Notes: generated by a model not told the origin, from the letters alone. A stretch of DNA of 62,166 nt from an uncultured Methylococcaceae bacterium (GCA_903863905.1 CAIPDT010000090.1:1-62166); one strand, 5' to 3'; numbered from the stretch's first letter, positions 39,278 to 49,153 are shown. Made by a program: numbers and translations.

Positions 39278-42200
39278 TTAATGGGTATCAAGTAAATAAG
39301 TTAAGGCATCTAAAATACCGTTAGCCACGTCATGAGGCGGTAAACGATAAAAATCTTGCCACGCTAAAGAAGTACATTCTTCATAGTTATCAGCCTGCTC
39401 AGGATGAATCTTTAACCAACTAATTCTAACCGCATGGCCAATAATAATATCAGTCAATAAGGTATCATCAATCTGTAACGCCGCATTATCCTTAAAAATA
39501 GAGGCCAAGGCTTTTAAGGCTTCCACGGTTAATTGTCGATACACCGGCGCCTGAATCTTATTGAGCAAATGACTCACTTGAAGCTTAAAACTTTGCTCGC
39601 CTTGGGTCATTTGCGACAAAATGTTTTCACTGTCTAAACGGTTTTTACTGCTAAGCTTACCGCCCATCATTAAGCCTTTACAATGATGCAAAATATCCCA
39701 CACCCCATTATAAAAAGCATCATTCTCCCGTCCGACACTGCCTTGTTGCTCACGCCAATCATACCAATCGACACTCTCTTCACGCTCATTGGGGTTAATG
39801 GCTTTTGAAAAACGCGCCCCCTTAAATTCTGGCGTATCACCCTCACAATGCAACGTTTCAACTCGACCTAATTGATCTTCGGTATTCGTATAATTTTGCA
39901 ATGTTTCTTTCAGTTTTCTGGATAATTGTGAGGGTGATAAAGCAAACACTCGGTTAAAAGCTTGATCTAAAGTATCACTCCCTGACTCACGTTTTTGTCG
40001 GACAATCAACAATTGTAAAATGTGTCCAACCCGAATGGTGTGCATATCAGTAAACAATTCTGGATTCGATTTAATCAACATCCCCAAATACAACAGCAAC
40101 TCTTGGATAATGATATGTTCACTGGTATCTGTATTATTAAACGTCCGAATAATCTGTAATATCTCTGACGAATCCGCGGGACGTGTTAAGGTGGCTTTAC
40201 CACTATAAGCCCGACCTAAAGTTAAGGCATGTTGTCTGACTAAAATTTCAGTCGCGGCTTGCTCTACGTTAATATCATATTTACCTAACAAGCCTGCACA
40301 ACGTCTCACCACCGACCACAGATGCTCATCACCTGCACGCTCATACAACTCATCAATTAGATCACCGACTTTGGCAAAGATACCCTCCTCATTCACTAAA
40401 GGGGTCACGTGAGACAAACTATGCCTTGTACTTAACAGCGATAACACTTCGAGTTGTGCATAAATATTCGATGAAGTCTTTAACTGAGTCAACAAGACTT
40501 CGTCAGTGGCCACTTCCCATTCATTTAATAACCACATATCCAAGGGTAAAGACGGCTCATCACTCAACGGCAACACCTGCGCAAACGGCCGTTCCGCATC
40601 ATCCCAAGATGCTTCTGAAAATTTAAAGTCATGCAGATAGTTAATCTTTTCATAACTAGAGGTCTCAGAAAACTCTAAGACCGTACCCAAACGAATCGGG
40701 ATATCTTTATAAGTTCCCTGTTTAAGTTCATTAATAAACGCCAACAAAATATCCGCATGACGACTGTGTAGCATATTATGCTTAAGGGTCATGGCGACCA
40801 ACGGATTGCCTTGTCGATCCCAATGTTTATAAATATAAGACAGTTCAACTTGCAGACGCTTAATCAATAAGCGATTGTCCATGGCTAGATAAAAGCCTTT
40901 TTGATTTAAACATTGCGGTAAAAACAACAAGGGCTCACCGGCTAAGGTGTATAACTTTGAAGTAGCTAGCGTTCGTAACTGTCTAAAAGGTCGCCCGGTT
41001 AAACCAATCCGATCATTTCTACCCACATGTGTATAGGCTTCGGCCAATTCATAAGCCTCTCTGACTTGAATCGGCGCAATTTCGGCTAAGGTCTGCGTCT
41101 CAATCCCTTGCTCACGCAGGCGACTTTGCACCGCCTCATCTTGCGCGATTAACTGTATTTGTAAATGATACTCGGGGGATTTTTTAACCGCCTTATGACG
41201 ACCTAAGGGATCAATATCATCACAACTGAGTAACTCATCTTGAATTAAACAGCCTAGAATAAATAAACTCTGTGCCCAAACTAAAGGTACGTTCTCATTC
41301 GGCAGTCGTTCTTGACTGTGCGGTTGGGCTTTTTCTGCGGCAATCAAGTCTTTAGGAACCCAATAAAGTTCCGGTAATAAAGCCTGACCCTTTTGTTCGA
41401 CTAATAAGCCCTCCAATTTTTGTCGATAAGATAAAGCCTGCTCGGTGTTACCCGCACACAAATTATTCAGTAATAAATACGTAAAGAACAGCGGCCATTC
41501 ACACTCAATAGACATAAACTGTTTAAGCTCATGCGGATCATAATGCAAGCGCTGATGATCTTCTATAGCCGTTTGATGACCATCTAAGAGAAAACGTTTA
41601 CAGCCATACCGGCCTTCTAACTTCTTACAAATCAAGGCTTCTGTTTTGGCTCTAAGCGCCTGATTATCGACCGCAAAAGCGGGAAAACCGGTAATACTCA
41701 GCACCGCAGAATCCACTTCTTTTGAGATAGATTCCCGGGGTAATAACGATTCTAAGGTAATGCGAGTGCGGGCAATGTCATCACTAATCACATGCACCAC
41801 AGAGGCTTGGCCGCCGTCTTTACCGAATAGATTAAAACCCGATAACGCTTCTAAAGCGGCTTTGGCCATGCCAATCGAACTGGCATTGAGTTCGGCAATA
41901 CCATGATTAATTTTATGACCGCGCTCCCAAATCCCATAATCGGGCGTGCGGTAGGTCCGACTAATATAGTGCACCAAGTTTTGCACAAAATTAACTTCAT
42001 CAATGGTAAAGACAATACGTAAACCGGACGCGGTCATCTGTGCCAGCATCAGCAAAAACAAAGACGTGGCATCTAACTGCAAATGCCCCCACTCATCATC
42101 CCCCACCACGCAAGCACCTGATTTGGTGTCATACTTAGCGTGCAAGGCATCCATTGGGTTTTGGGATTGTTTAAACTTTTCCACCTTAGGCGCCTGACGC

Positions 42201-42484
42201 ATCATTGCGGTTAATAAGCCGCGCATTAATTTGACCACACTTTGCTCTAACACATAAGTGCGATCCGGTTGGGTGCCCTCTTTACAATACGCTAAAGCCA
42301 AGCCCCACGCCGCCAAAATACTATAGACATTATCACGTACCCACGCATCGGTATAGTTACCATGCACAGTGACCGCCGTACTGGCAGGAAGCAGTCCAGT
42401 GACCCAATCTTGTTTATTAAGGATAATTTCTTGCACCTGCTGATAATACCGATCAAGTTTGTCGCTGGAATTATTCAATTTCAT
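39278..42484 (-). CDS. GH15-like phosphorylase kinase alpha-type protein
   Basis: A large 1068-residue soluble protein. The N-terminal half is a glucoamylase-like (GH15) alpha/alpha barrel with WVRDNVYSI (48-56), LDATSLFL and CEWPLFFTYLLL (about 330-341), motifs shared with the alpha and beta subunits of eukaryotic phosphorylase b kinase. The C-terminal half (about 620-1068) is helical and resembles the regulatory part of those subunits. There is no kinase domain and no signal peptide. With glucokinase next in the operon, a role in glycogen or glucan control is likely. Whether it hydrolyses or only senses oligosaccharide is unknown. Confidence 0.75.
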   Translation of the reverse strand: MKLNNSSDKLDRYYQQVQEIILNKQDWVTGLLPASTAVTVHGNYTDAWVRDNVYSILAAWGLALAYCKEGTQPDRTYVLEQSVVKLMRGLLTAMMRQAPKVEKFKQSQNPMDALHAKYDTKSGACVVGDDEWGHLQLDATSLFLLMLAQMTASGLRIVFTIDEVNFVQNLVHYISRTYRTPDYGIWERGHKINHGIAELNASSIGMAKAALEALSGFNLFGKDGGQASVVHVISDDIARTRITLESLLPRESISKEVDSAVLSITGFPAFAVDNQALRAKTEALICKKLEGRYGCKRFLLDGHQTAIEDHQRLHYDPHELKQFMSIECEWPLFFTYLLLNNLCAGNTEQALSYRQKLEGLLVEQKGQALLPELYWVPKDLIAAEKAQPHSQERLPNENVPLVWAQSLFILGCLIQDELLSCDDIDPLGRHKAVKKSPEYHLQIQLIAQDEAVQSRLREQGIETQTLAEIAPIQVREAYELAEAYTHVGRNDRIGLTGRPFRQLRTLATSKLYTLAGEPLLFLPQCLNQKGFYLAMDNRLLIKRLQVELSYIYKHWDRQGNPLVAMTLKHNMLHSRHADILLAFINELKQGTYKDIPIRLGTVLEFSETSSYEKINYLHDFKFSEASWDDAERPFAQVLPLSDEPSLPLDMWLLNEWEVATDEVLLTQLKTSSNIYAQLEVLSLLSTRHSLSHVTPLVNEEGIFAKVGDLIDELYERAGDEHLWSVVRRCAGLLGKYDINVEQAATEILVRQHALTLGRAYSGKATLTRPADSSEILQIIRTFNNTDTSEHIIIQELLLYLGMLIKSNPELFTDMHTIRVGHILQLLIVRQKRESGSDTLDQAFNRVFALSPSQLSRKLKETLQNYTNTEDQLGRVETLHCEGDTPEFKGARFSKAINPNEREESVDWYDWREQQGSVGRENDAFYNGVWDILHHCKGLMMGGKLSSKNRLDSENILSQMTQGEQSFKLQVSHLLNKIQAPVYRQLTVEALKALASIFKDNAALQIDDTLLTDIIIGHAVRISWLKIHPEQADNYEECTSLAWQDFYRLPPHDVANGILDALTYLLDTH

Positions 42485-42671
42485 TTATGTTAGGACACCG
42501 ACTTTAAGTAAAAGTATTAAATTGATTATAAACTTTAATGCACATAATATGCCATCACTGAGTTCTGTGCTAAAACCTGTTTAATGACGTAAAACTCCAG
42601 CTATTTCCCTAACTAATAGGCTTTTAAAGGGGATAACACGCGTCATTTAAGCGCACCAAATTGATTCCATC

Positions 42672-42686
42672 GCACTTAAAAAGTGC
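42672..42686. other. 6-bp inverted repeat in divergent promoter region
   Basis: GCACTT (42672-42677) and AAGTGC (42681-42686) are separated by AAA. It lies between the divergent phosphorylase-kinase-like and CheB-CheR genes (region 42485-42764). It could be a hairpin or an operator half-site pair. No gene is seen in this gap. Confidence 0.3.
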
Positions 42687-42727
42687 CCCACTTAATAGTT
42701 ATAAAATTTAACCCGCTGAGATATAGA

Positions 42728-42755
42728 TTGTAATTACTAAAAATGCTCTTATAAT
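42728..42755 (+). promoter_or_regulatory. Sigma-70 promoter of the CheB-CheR gene
   Basis: TTGTAA (42728-42733) and a perfect TATAAT (42750-42755) are 16 bases apart. Transcription would start near 42762, which argues against translation from the GTG at 42765. Confidence 0.7.
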
Positions 42756-42763
42756 CAAACCCA

Positions 42764-42777
42764 TGTGGATATCCACA
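42764..42777. promoter_or_regulatory. Perfect 14-base palindrome at the predicted start site
   Basis: TGTGGATATCCACA is a complete dyad placed right at the predicted +1 of the CheB-CheR promoter. A repressor bound here would block initiation. The cognate regulator is not identified. Confidence 0.4.
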
Positions 42778-42815
42778 ACATTAATATCAGCTTCTATTTA
42801 CTAACACCGTCCGTG

Positions 42816-45791
42816 ATGCCAACGCATAAAAAAACCCAACCGATCACTGCAACAGCACACACCCGCCCCCTATTCCCTATTATTGGCATAGGCGCTTCTG
42901 CAGGCGGCTTAGCGGCTTTTGAAGCGTTCTTTTCCGGTATGCCTAATGACCCAAAGCCCAATATGGCTTTTGTGTTAATTCAACATCTCTCGCCTGATTA
43001 TTGCAGCATACTCAGTGAACTGATTCAAAAACATACGCTGATGCCCGTGCATCAGGTTGAAGATAATATGTTGGTTCAACCTAATTGTGTCTATATCATT
43101 CCACCCAATCATGATATGACCCTCCTTAAAGGCGCCTTACGTTTACACTCCCCGACTGAACCCCGAGGCCATCGCCTACCGATTAATTATTTTTTTAACT
43201 CCTTAGCACTTGAGCAACAAGAACACAGCGTGGGTATTATCCTCTCGGGTACCGGTTCTGATGGCACCTTAGGGGCTAAGATTATAAAATTAGCCCAGGG
43301 TACTATTTTAGTACAAACACCCGAATCGGCCGATTTTGACGGCATGCCTCGCAGTGTAATCGCTTCGGGGGTGGCCAGTTATATCTTGCCACCTGATAAA
43401 ATGCCCGAACAACTTCTGGCCTTGACTCACACGCAACATCGTCCTTTAAATCTACCGACGCTCTCCACTATCGATACGCTGCCTGAAGACTCAGAACGCT
43501 TTCTACAAAAAATATTCGCCTTGCTCAAGGTTCAAACCCGTCATGATTTTTCACTTTACAAACGCAACACCTTGTATCGTAGAATTCAACGTCGAATGGC
43601 GACCCATCAAATCAACATGCTAGAATTGTATTTAGCGTTTTTAATACTAAACCCTAATGAAATCGATGCGCTGTTTAAAGATTTGTTAATTGGTGTCACC
43701 CAATTCTTTCGTGATGCCGTTGCTTTTGAAGAATTAGAAAAACTTATTATTCCTAAACTCTTTGCTAATAAATCCAGCCATGAGACTATACGAATCTGGT
43801 GCTCAGGCTGCTCAACCGGAGAAGAAGCCTATTCCATTGCCATATTGATTCACGAGTATATGAGTCAACTCAAGCAAAATTACAAAGTGCAAATCTTTGC
43901 GAGTGACATTGATGCCCAAGCCATTACTAAAGCCCGCGCGGGTTTGTATCCCGCAAGTATTGCTAATAACATAACACCCGAAAGATTAGCCCGTTTTTTT
44001 AATCTTGAAGGTACCAACTATCGCATCCATAAAAGCATTCGCAACATGCTGGTATTTTCGGAACATAACATTATTAATGCCCCCCCGTTCTCTAAAGTAG
44101 ATCTGATTAGTTGTCGTAATTTGCTGATCTATTTCAATATAGAATTACAAAAAAAGCTCATGCTGATCTTTCACTACGCACTGAATGCAGAGGGGATTCT
44201 GTTTTTGGGTAATTCTGAAAGTGTCTGTGACTTTGAAGACTTATTTAGCCGCTTAAATAGCAAAGCAAAGCTCTATCAACGCCTTAATCGCCAACCCTCT
44301 ACTTTACGCAAACAAGCACTCTATCACATGTTACCTAAAACACATCTAGACACAATCGTATCGAGTGCAGAGCATGATCATGCAAGCTCTGATCATTTAA
44401 CCGTATCCATGCGTGAACTCACCGAAAAATCCTTATTACAACACTTTGCCCCACCCTCGGCCTTAATCACAGACCAGGGTGAAATATTATATTTACATGG
44501 CCCGATACAAGAATACTTTGAAAGTGATGTCGCGCTTAACGAAGCGAACACTAACAATATACTCACTAAAATTCGAAAAGAATTACGCACCGATTTAACG
44601 GCCAGTTTACAACTCGCCCATAAACAACAGCAGCCTGTGACCAGTCCTGGACTGTGCCTCACCTCTGTTAAAAAAGAACACTTAGTTAACTTAATCGTGC
44701 GTCCGATCCCTATGATATCTGACACACCTGCCACCGCTCTATTCTTACTGTCTATTGAAGACCTGCCTTATATCACGTCAACCCCGGACACTGAGTTAAC
44801 GCCAAAGTGGTTACAACTCACCCAAGAACTGCATCTTAAAAACAAATATATTGAGTCTTTCCATAAAGAACTTGAGTCCTCAACTGAAGAGCTAAAATGC
44901 TCAAACGAAGAGATGCAATCCATCAATGAAGAATTGCAAGCGACCAATGAAGAATTAGAAACCTCTAAAGAAGAATTACAATCGGTCAATGAAGAACTCA
45001 TGACGGTTAATGTGGAATTAGAAGCTAAATTAGTTGAATTATCCCGCGCTAATAATGACATGAATAATCTATTGTCGGGCACTGGCATTGCGACGCTATT
45101 TTTAGATCCTCAACTTTGCGTCATGCGTTTTACGCCCAACACCTGTAAACTCATCAATCTGATTAAAACAGACATTGGTCGCCCGATTAGTGACTTAGAT
45201 TTAAAATTAAAAGACTATGATCGCCTCATAGAAGATTGTACAGAGGTGTTAAATATGATTGAACCTAAAGAAATTGAGGTGCAAACAAAAACAGATCAAT
45301 GGTATCAGATGCACATTCAACCTTACAGAACGCTTAACAACGTCATCGAAGGGGTTGTCATTACTTTTATTAGTACCACTGAATCCTTAAAAACTCAGGT
45401 AGCACTGCACAGAAGTGACATTATTATCCGTGATTCACCTAACGCTATTATTCTGCAAGATGTAAACGGGAGTGTGTTGGCATGGAATCCAGCGGCCACC
45501 CGACTCTATGAATGGTCTGAAGCAGACGCGCTTGGAAAAAATAACCCAGACATGATCGCTCACGGCTATCAGGAAGACTACAGGCAGCGAATTAAAGCGC
45601 TGTGTACACAACCACCGATGACTGAAACCTTTAACAGTCAACGCCTAACCCAAGCAGGTGCCATTCTGGATGTATCTATTACGGCGAGTGCTTTAGTCAA
45701 CAAGGCCGGACTGGTTTATGCTATTGCCACAACCGAAAGCCCGCTCGCGATTAGCAGCCCCGCTACTTTTACACAATCACAGGATTTATAA
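42816..45791 (+). CDS. CheB-CheR-PAS fusion sensory protein
   Basis: About 991 residues from the ATG at 42816 (an in-frame GTG at 42765 lies at the transcript start). Domains: CheB methylesterase (about 20-200; catalytic Ser in GASAGG, His in IQHLSPDY, Asp in GTGSDGTLG) without a receiver domain; CheR methyltransferase (about 215-480; WCSGCSTGEEAYS and ASDIDAQAI bind S-adenosylmethionine; SCRNLLIYF); a coiled coil of EEL-x-NEEL repeats (about 680-770); then two PAS domains (about 770-890 and 900-985). Such fusions act in non-flagellar sensory circuits. The next gene starts 1 base after its stop. Confidence 0.85.
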   Translation: MPTHKKTQPITATAHTRPLFPIIGIGASAGGLAAFEAFFSGMPNDPKPNMAFVLIQHLSPDYCSILSELIQKHTLMPVHQVEDNMLVQPNCVYIIPPNHDMTLLKGALRLHSPTEPRGHRLPINYFFNSLALEQQEHSVGIILSGTGSDGTLGAKIIKLAQGTILVQTPESADFDGMPRSVIASGVASYILPPDKMPEQLLALTHTQHRPLNLPTLSTIDTLPEDSERFLQKIFALLKVQTRHDFSLYKRNTLYRRIQRRMATHQINMLELYLAFLILNPNEIDALFKDLLIGVTQFFRDAVAFEELEKLIIPKLFANKSSHETIRIWCSGCSTGEEAYSIAILIHEYMSQLKQNYKVQIFASDIDAQAITKARAGLYPASIANNITPERLARFFNLEGTNYRIHKSIRNMLVFSEHNIINAPPFSKVDLISCRNLLIYFNIELQKKLMLIFHYALNAEGILFLGNSESVCDFEDLFSRLNSKAKLYQRLNRQPSTLRKQALYHMLPKTHLDTIVSSAEHDHASSDHLTVSMRELTEKSLLQHFAPPSALITDQGEILYLHGPIQEYFESDVALNEANTNNILTKIRKELRTDLTASLQLAHKQQQPVTSPGLCLTSVKKEHLVNLIVRPIPMISDTPATALFLLSIEDLPYITSTPDTELTPKWLQLTQELHLKNKYIESFHKELESSTEELKCSNEEMQSINEELQATNEELETSKEELQSVNEELMTVNVELEAKLVELSRANNDMNNLLSGTGIATLFLDPQLCVMRFTPNTCKLINLIKTDIGRPISDLDLKLKDYDRLIEDCTEVLNMIEPKEIEVQTKTDQWYQMHIQPYRTLNNVIEGVVITFISTTESLKTQVALHRSDIIIRDSPNAIILQDVNGSVLAWNPAATRLYEWSEADALGKNNPDMIAHGYQEDYRQRIKALCTQPPMTETFNSQRLTQAGAILDVSITASALVNKAGLVYAIATTESPLAISSPATFTQSQDL

Positions 45792-45792
45792 C

Positions 45793-48108
45793 GTGCCTCA
45801 AGATACTAAAACCGCCCTCGAACTCCGTTTGCTAGCAGAAAAGCGGTTGCTAGCAGAAAACCCAACAATAGACCTGATACCTGATGCCATCAAGGATTTA
45901 GCCGTAACGCCGCCTAAAGCACTTTTAGAATGGATTAATGAATTACAAATACACCAAATTGAATTAGAATTGCAAAATGAAGCCTTACAACAGGCCCAAC
46001 AAGAATTAATGGAATCAAGAACCTGCTATTTCCAACTGTATGAACTTGCCCCCGTGGCCTATTTAACAATTGATCAAGCAGGGTTGATTATAAACTGCAA
46101 CCAGAAAGCCGCCAATTTACTAGGTGCTGAAACCCCGGCACTGCTCAACCAACCGATCACCCAATTTATTACCCCCGAATCTCAAGATATTTTTTACTTA
46201 CACACTAAAAAACTAACGCTCCGCTGCGAAACGAGGATCTGTGACACTTGCCAAACCCGAGCGTGTGAAACCCACCAAACCGAAGTATGCGAACTCTGGA
46301 TGAAAACCCAGCAAGGTCATCTTTTTTGGGCTAAACTCACTGAATCCATCATTCTTGACATCCTGACCAGCCGCCCTTTATCCTTAATTGCCATCAGTGA
46401 TATTACTGAACATAAATCAATTATTCAATCTCAATTCACTCACAACAACTCTCTTGAAAAAGCCATCCAAAGTCGCACTCAAGAACTGATAAAAGCTAAA
46501 GATGCCGCCGTCATAGCCAGCCAAGAAAAAAGTATCTTTTTGGCTAAAATGAGCCATGAAATTCGCACGCCTATGTCGGCGATTATTGGTTTAGCGTACC
46601 TACTAAAGCAATCTAAACGTCTGTCACCGCTTCAATCCGAACAAATTAATAAGATTGACACCTCATCGCATCATTTATTATCGGTGATCAATAATATCCT
46701 TGATTTATCTAAAATTGAAGCCAATAAGATGGCGTTGGAATCCTCAGACTTTCTACTTTCTGAGACGCTTATCATGGTCAAAGATATTACGGACGCTATC
46801 GTTAACGAAAAAGGCCTGCGTCTTAACATTGAAAATAATTGCCCTAACCTACGGTTAAAAGGTGATCCAGTTCGTTTACGTCAAGCCCTGCTTAATTACG
46901 TTGGTAATGCTATTAAATTTACCGAACAAGGCACTATTACGATTACAACCCAGATTCTAGAAAATAACGGTGATGATCTCTTACTTCGATTTGAGGTGAT
47001 TGATACCGGCATGGGTATCGCCCCCGAAGAAATAGAGAATATTTTTCATCCTTTTGGACAACTAAGTCACAACAAACAGCCAAACCAAGGGACTGGATTA
47101 GGCTTATCCATTACTCAAGGCTTAGTTAAATTAATGAATGGTGAAGTCGGCGTTATCAGCACGCCAAACTCGGGGAGTACTTTTTGGTTTACCGCTCGCT
47201 TCCATCAAAGTTATGACCTAAAATATTTGGACCCTGACTTTATTCTGAATGATACCCAAGCTAAAAAACGCTTACGAACGCATTACACAAACTTCAACCT
47301 ATTACTGGTTGAAGATAATGTCCTGAGTAGAGATATATTTGTTGAACTGTTAAAGGAGACCGGACTGCTTATTGATACGGCCTGTGATGGCCAAGAAGCC
47401 ATTAACAAAGCAAAAAACAAGCTTTATGACTTTGTGTTGATGGATGTACAGATGCCTAAAGTCAATGGCCTAGAAGCGACGCGTATTATTCGTCACTTGC
47501 CCGGTTGGAAAAGCATCCCTATTGTCGCCTTAACGGCCAACACTTTTAGCGATGATCGCCTTGACTGTATTCGTGCCGGCATGACCGATTTTTTAAGCAA
47601 ACCCGTCACCCCTAATAAACTGTATACCACCCTTTTAAAACTTTTATATGCGCATGGTCAACTTAAAAAGACTTTAAAACCCGCCATCAGTGATCAACCA
47701 CCAATCAACCAAATAAACGACATCAACCCCAATAAACTTGCCCGTGCCACCGAGTGCTTAAGCAACGTGCCCGGTTTAAACCTAGAGTACTGCCAAGCAT
47801 TATTAGGCGGGAACACCATAAAATATCTAGAACTGTTGTGGTATTTTTACGAATTGCACTCGAATGATATGGTCTTAGTCTCTGAAAAACTCACTAGTGG
47901 TGACTTAATATCCGCCAAACATATCATTCACACACTTAAAGGCAGCGCCGCCACTTTAGGTCTTGAGACTTTAGCCAATATGACCAGCCAATTAGAATTA
48001 TCACTTAAAACGCAAGCTGATTTTCTTTTTAATAAAGAGTTGGTTCAATTGGAAATTGAAAACATTCATCGGGAGTTTGTCGCTATTCATGATGCACTTG
48101 AATATTGA
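45793..48108 (+). CDS. Hybrid sensor histidine kinase (PAS-HisKA-HATPase-REC-HPt)
   Basis: 771 residues from a GTG at 45793, preceded by AGGA. A short N-terminal coiled coil leads to a PAS domain (about 77-205) that contains a cysteine-rich insert (Cys145, 150, 153, 158, 166 and His161). The kinase core has His255 in KMSHEIRTPM and the ATPase motifs NAIKF, DTGMGI and GTGLGLS. The receiver domain has Asp551 in LMDVQMPK, and the HPt domain has His713 in IHTLKGSAAT. So it holds a full phosphorelay in one chain, without membrane helices. An upstream frame overlapping the previous gene is rejected. It is translationally coupled to the CheB-CheR protein. Confidence 0.9.
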   Translation: MPQDTKTALELRLLAEKRLLAENPTIDLIPDAIKDLAVTPPKALLEWINELQIHQIELELQNEALQQAQQELMESRTCYFQLYELAPVAYLTIDQAGLIINCNQKAANLLGAETPALLNQPITQFITPESQDIFYLHTKKLTLRCETRICDTCQTRACETHQTEVCELWMKTQQGHLFWAKLTESIILDILTSRPLSLIAISDITEHKSIIQSQFTHNNSLEKAIQSRTQELIKAKDAAVIASQEKSIFLAKMSHEIRTPMSAIIGLAYLLKQSKRLSPLQSEQINKIDTSSHHLLSVINNILDLSKIEANKMALESSDFLLSETLIMVKDITDAIVNEKGLRLNIENNCPNLRLKGDPVRLRQALLNYVGNAIKFTEQGTITITTQILENNGDDLLLRFEVIDTGMGIAPEEIENIFHPFGQLSHNKQPNQGTGLGLSITQGLVKLMNGEVGVISTPNSGSTFWFTARFHQSYDLKYLDPDFILNDTQAKKRLRTHYTNFNLLLVEDNVLSRDIFVELLKETGLLIDTACDGQEAINKAKNKLYDFVLMDVQMPKVNGLEATRIIRHLPGWKSIPIVALTANTFSDDRLDCIRAGMTDFLSKPVTPNKLYTTLLKLLYAHGQLKKTLKPAISDQPPINQINDINPNKLARATECLSNVPGLNLEYCQALLGGNTIKYLELLWYFYELHSNDMVLVSEKLTSGDLISAKHIIHTLKGSAATLGLETLANMTSQLELSLKTQADFLFNKELVQLEIENIHREFVAIHDALEY
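46225..46293 (+). repeat. 24-base tandem repeat encoding a Cys-rich insert
   Basis: Inside the PAS domain the coding sequence repeats as units translating to ICDTCQTR, ACETHQTE and a partial VCELW, with RCET just before. The unit is 24 bases. The repeat adds five cysteines and one histidine in 25 residues. It is seen directly; metal or redox binding is inferred. Confidence 0.7.
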
Positions 48109-48224
48109 GCCCCTACTGTAAAGCCAAAGCCAAGCGAATGCATAAAAATCTCAAGGCACTTTCTGCGCCAAGGGTCATTAATGGTTTATAATTTCGGGCA
48201 TCGAAACCTATTTTTTATGGAACT

Positions 48225-49109
48225 ATGAAATCACCTTTAATCGTTAGTGCGGTTCAACAACCTTGCAATGAAGATAGACAAACGAATCTTGATTTTTCAA
48301 TTGCCAAAATACGCGAAGCGGCCGCCGCCAAGGCTGACTTAGTGGTGTTACCTGAATTACATTTGGGGCCTTATTTTTGTCAAAATGAAGATCATCATAC
48401 CTTTGACTTAGCCCAAGCGATTCCGGGCCCAACGACTGACGTGCTTTCAGTTGTGGCCAAAGAATTACAAATTGTCATTGTCTCGACTATTTTTGAGAAA
48501 AGAGCGCCCGGTTTGTATCACAACACGGCGGTGGTGTTTGACAAGGACGGCAGTATTGCCGGCCAATACAGAAAAATGCACATCCCTGATGACCCAGGTT
48601 TTTATGAGAAGTATTACTTTACCCCAGGGGATTTAGGATTTACGCCGATTCAAACCTCTATTGGTAAAATCGGTGTGTTAATTTGCTGGGATCAATGGTA
48701 TCCAGAAGCGGCGCGGTTAATGGCCTTAGCCGGTGCAGAAATTTTAGTGTATCCCACCGCAATCGGTTGGGACCCTGAAGATACCCCAGAAGAACAACAA
48801 CGCCAATTAGACGCGTGGATTACCATACAACGTGCTCATGCCGTCGCCAACGGTGTTCCGGTCATTTCGTGTAATCGAGTGGGCTTTGAACAAGCGCCAG
48901 ATTCTGAAGCGGGCATTCAATTTTGGGGCAATAGTTTTATTGCCGGCCCACAAGGCGAATTTATTACCCAAGCCGATGCCTTTGACATTAAAGTCTTAAC
49001 CGCGACCGTTGACGCCACGCGTGCAGAGCGGGTTAGACGTATATGGCCGTTCTTACGTGACCGTAGAATTGATGCCTACGGTGAACTAGTTAAACGTTTT
49101 ATTGATTAA
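48225..49109 (+). CDS. aguB: N-carbamoylputrescine amidase (nitrilase family)
   Basis: Carbon-nitrogen hydrolase of 294 residues. The catalytic triad is Glu44 (LPELHLGPYF), Lys117 (YRKMHIPDDPGFYEKYYF) and Cys154 (LICWDQWYP). The MHIPDDPGFYEKYYF stretch is characteristic of the AguB/N-carbamoylputrescine amidase group, which releases putrescine, CO2 and ammonia. No agmatine deiminase gene lies next to it. A TATAAT box is at 48187-48192. Confidence 0.85.
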   Translation: MKSPLIVSAVQQPCNEDRQTNLDFSIAKIREAAAAKADLVVLPELHLGPYFCQNEDHHTFDLAQAIPGPTTDVLSVVAKELQIVIVSTIFEKRAPGLYHNTAVVFDKDGSIAGQYRKMHIPDDPGFYEKYYFTPGDLGFTPIQTSIGKIGVLICWDQWYPEAARLMALAGAEILVYPTAIGWDPEDTPEEQQRQLDAWITIQRAHAVANGVPVISCNRVGFEQAPDSEAGIQFWGNSFIAGPQGEFITQADAFDIKVLTATVDATRAERVRRIWPFLRDRRIDAYGELVKRFID

Positions 49110-49153
49110 AACGCTATAATACCCCCTTAAATTCATCCAGTTAAGAGTACACC

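Noticed and set aside
44880-45060. Repetitive DNA resembling a short tandem array
   Set aside because: The repeats encode EEL-x-NEEL heptads of a coiled coil common to CheB-CheR-PAS proteins; not a CRISPR or transposon repeat.
45718-45792. N-terminal extension of the hybrid kinase
   Set aside because: It overlaps the end of the CheB-CheR gene; the GTG at 45793 follows an AGGA site and the previous stop.
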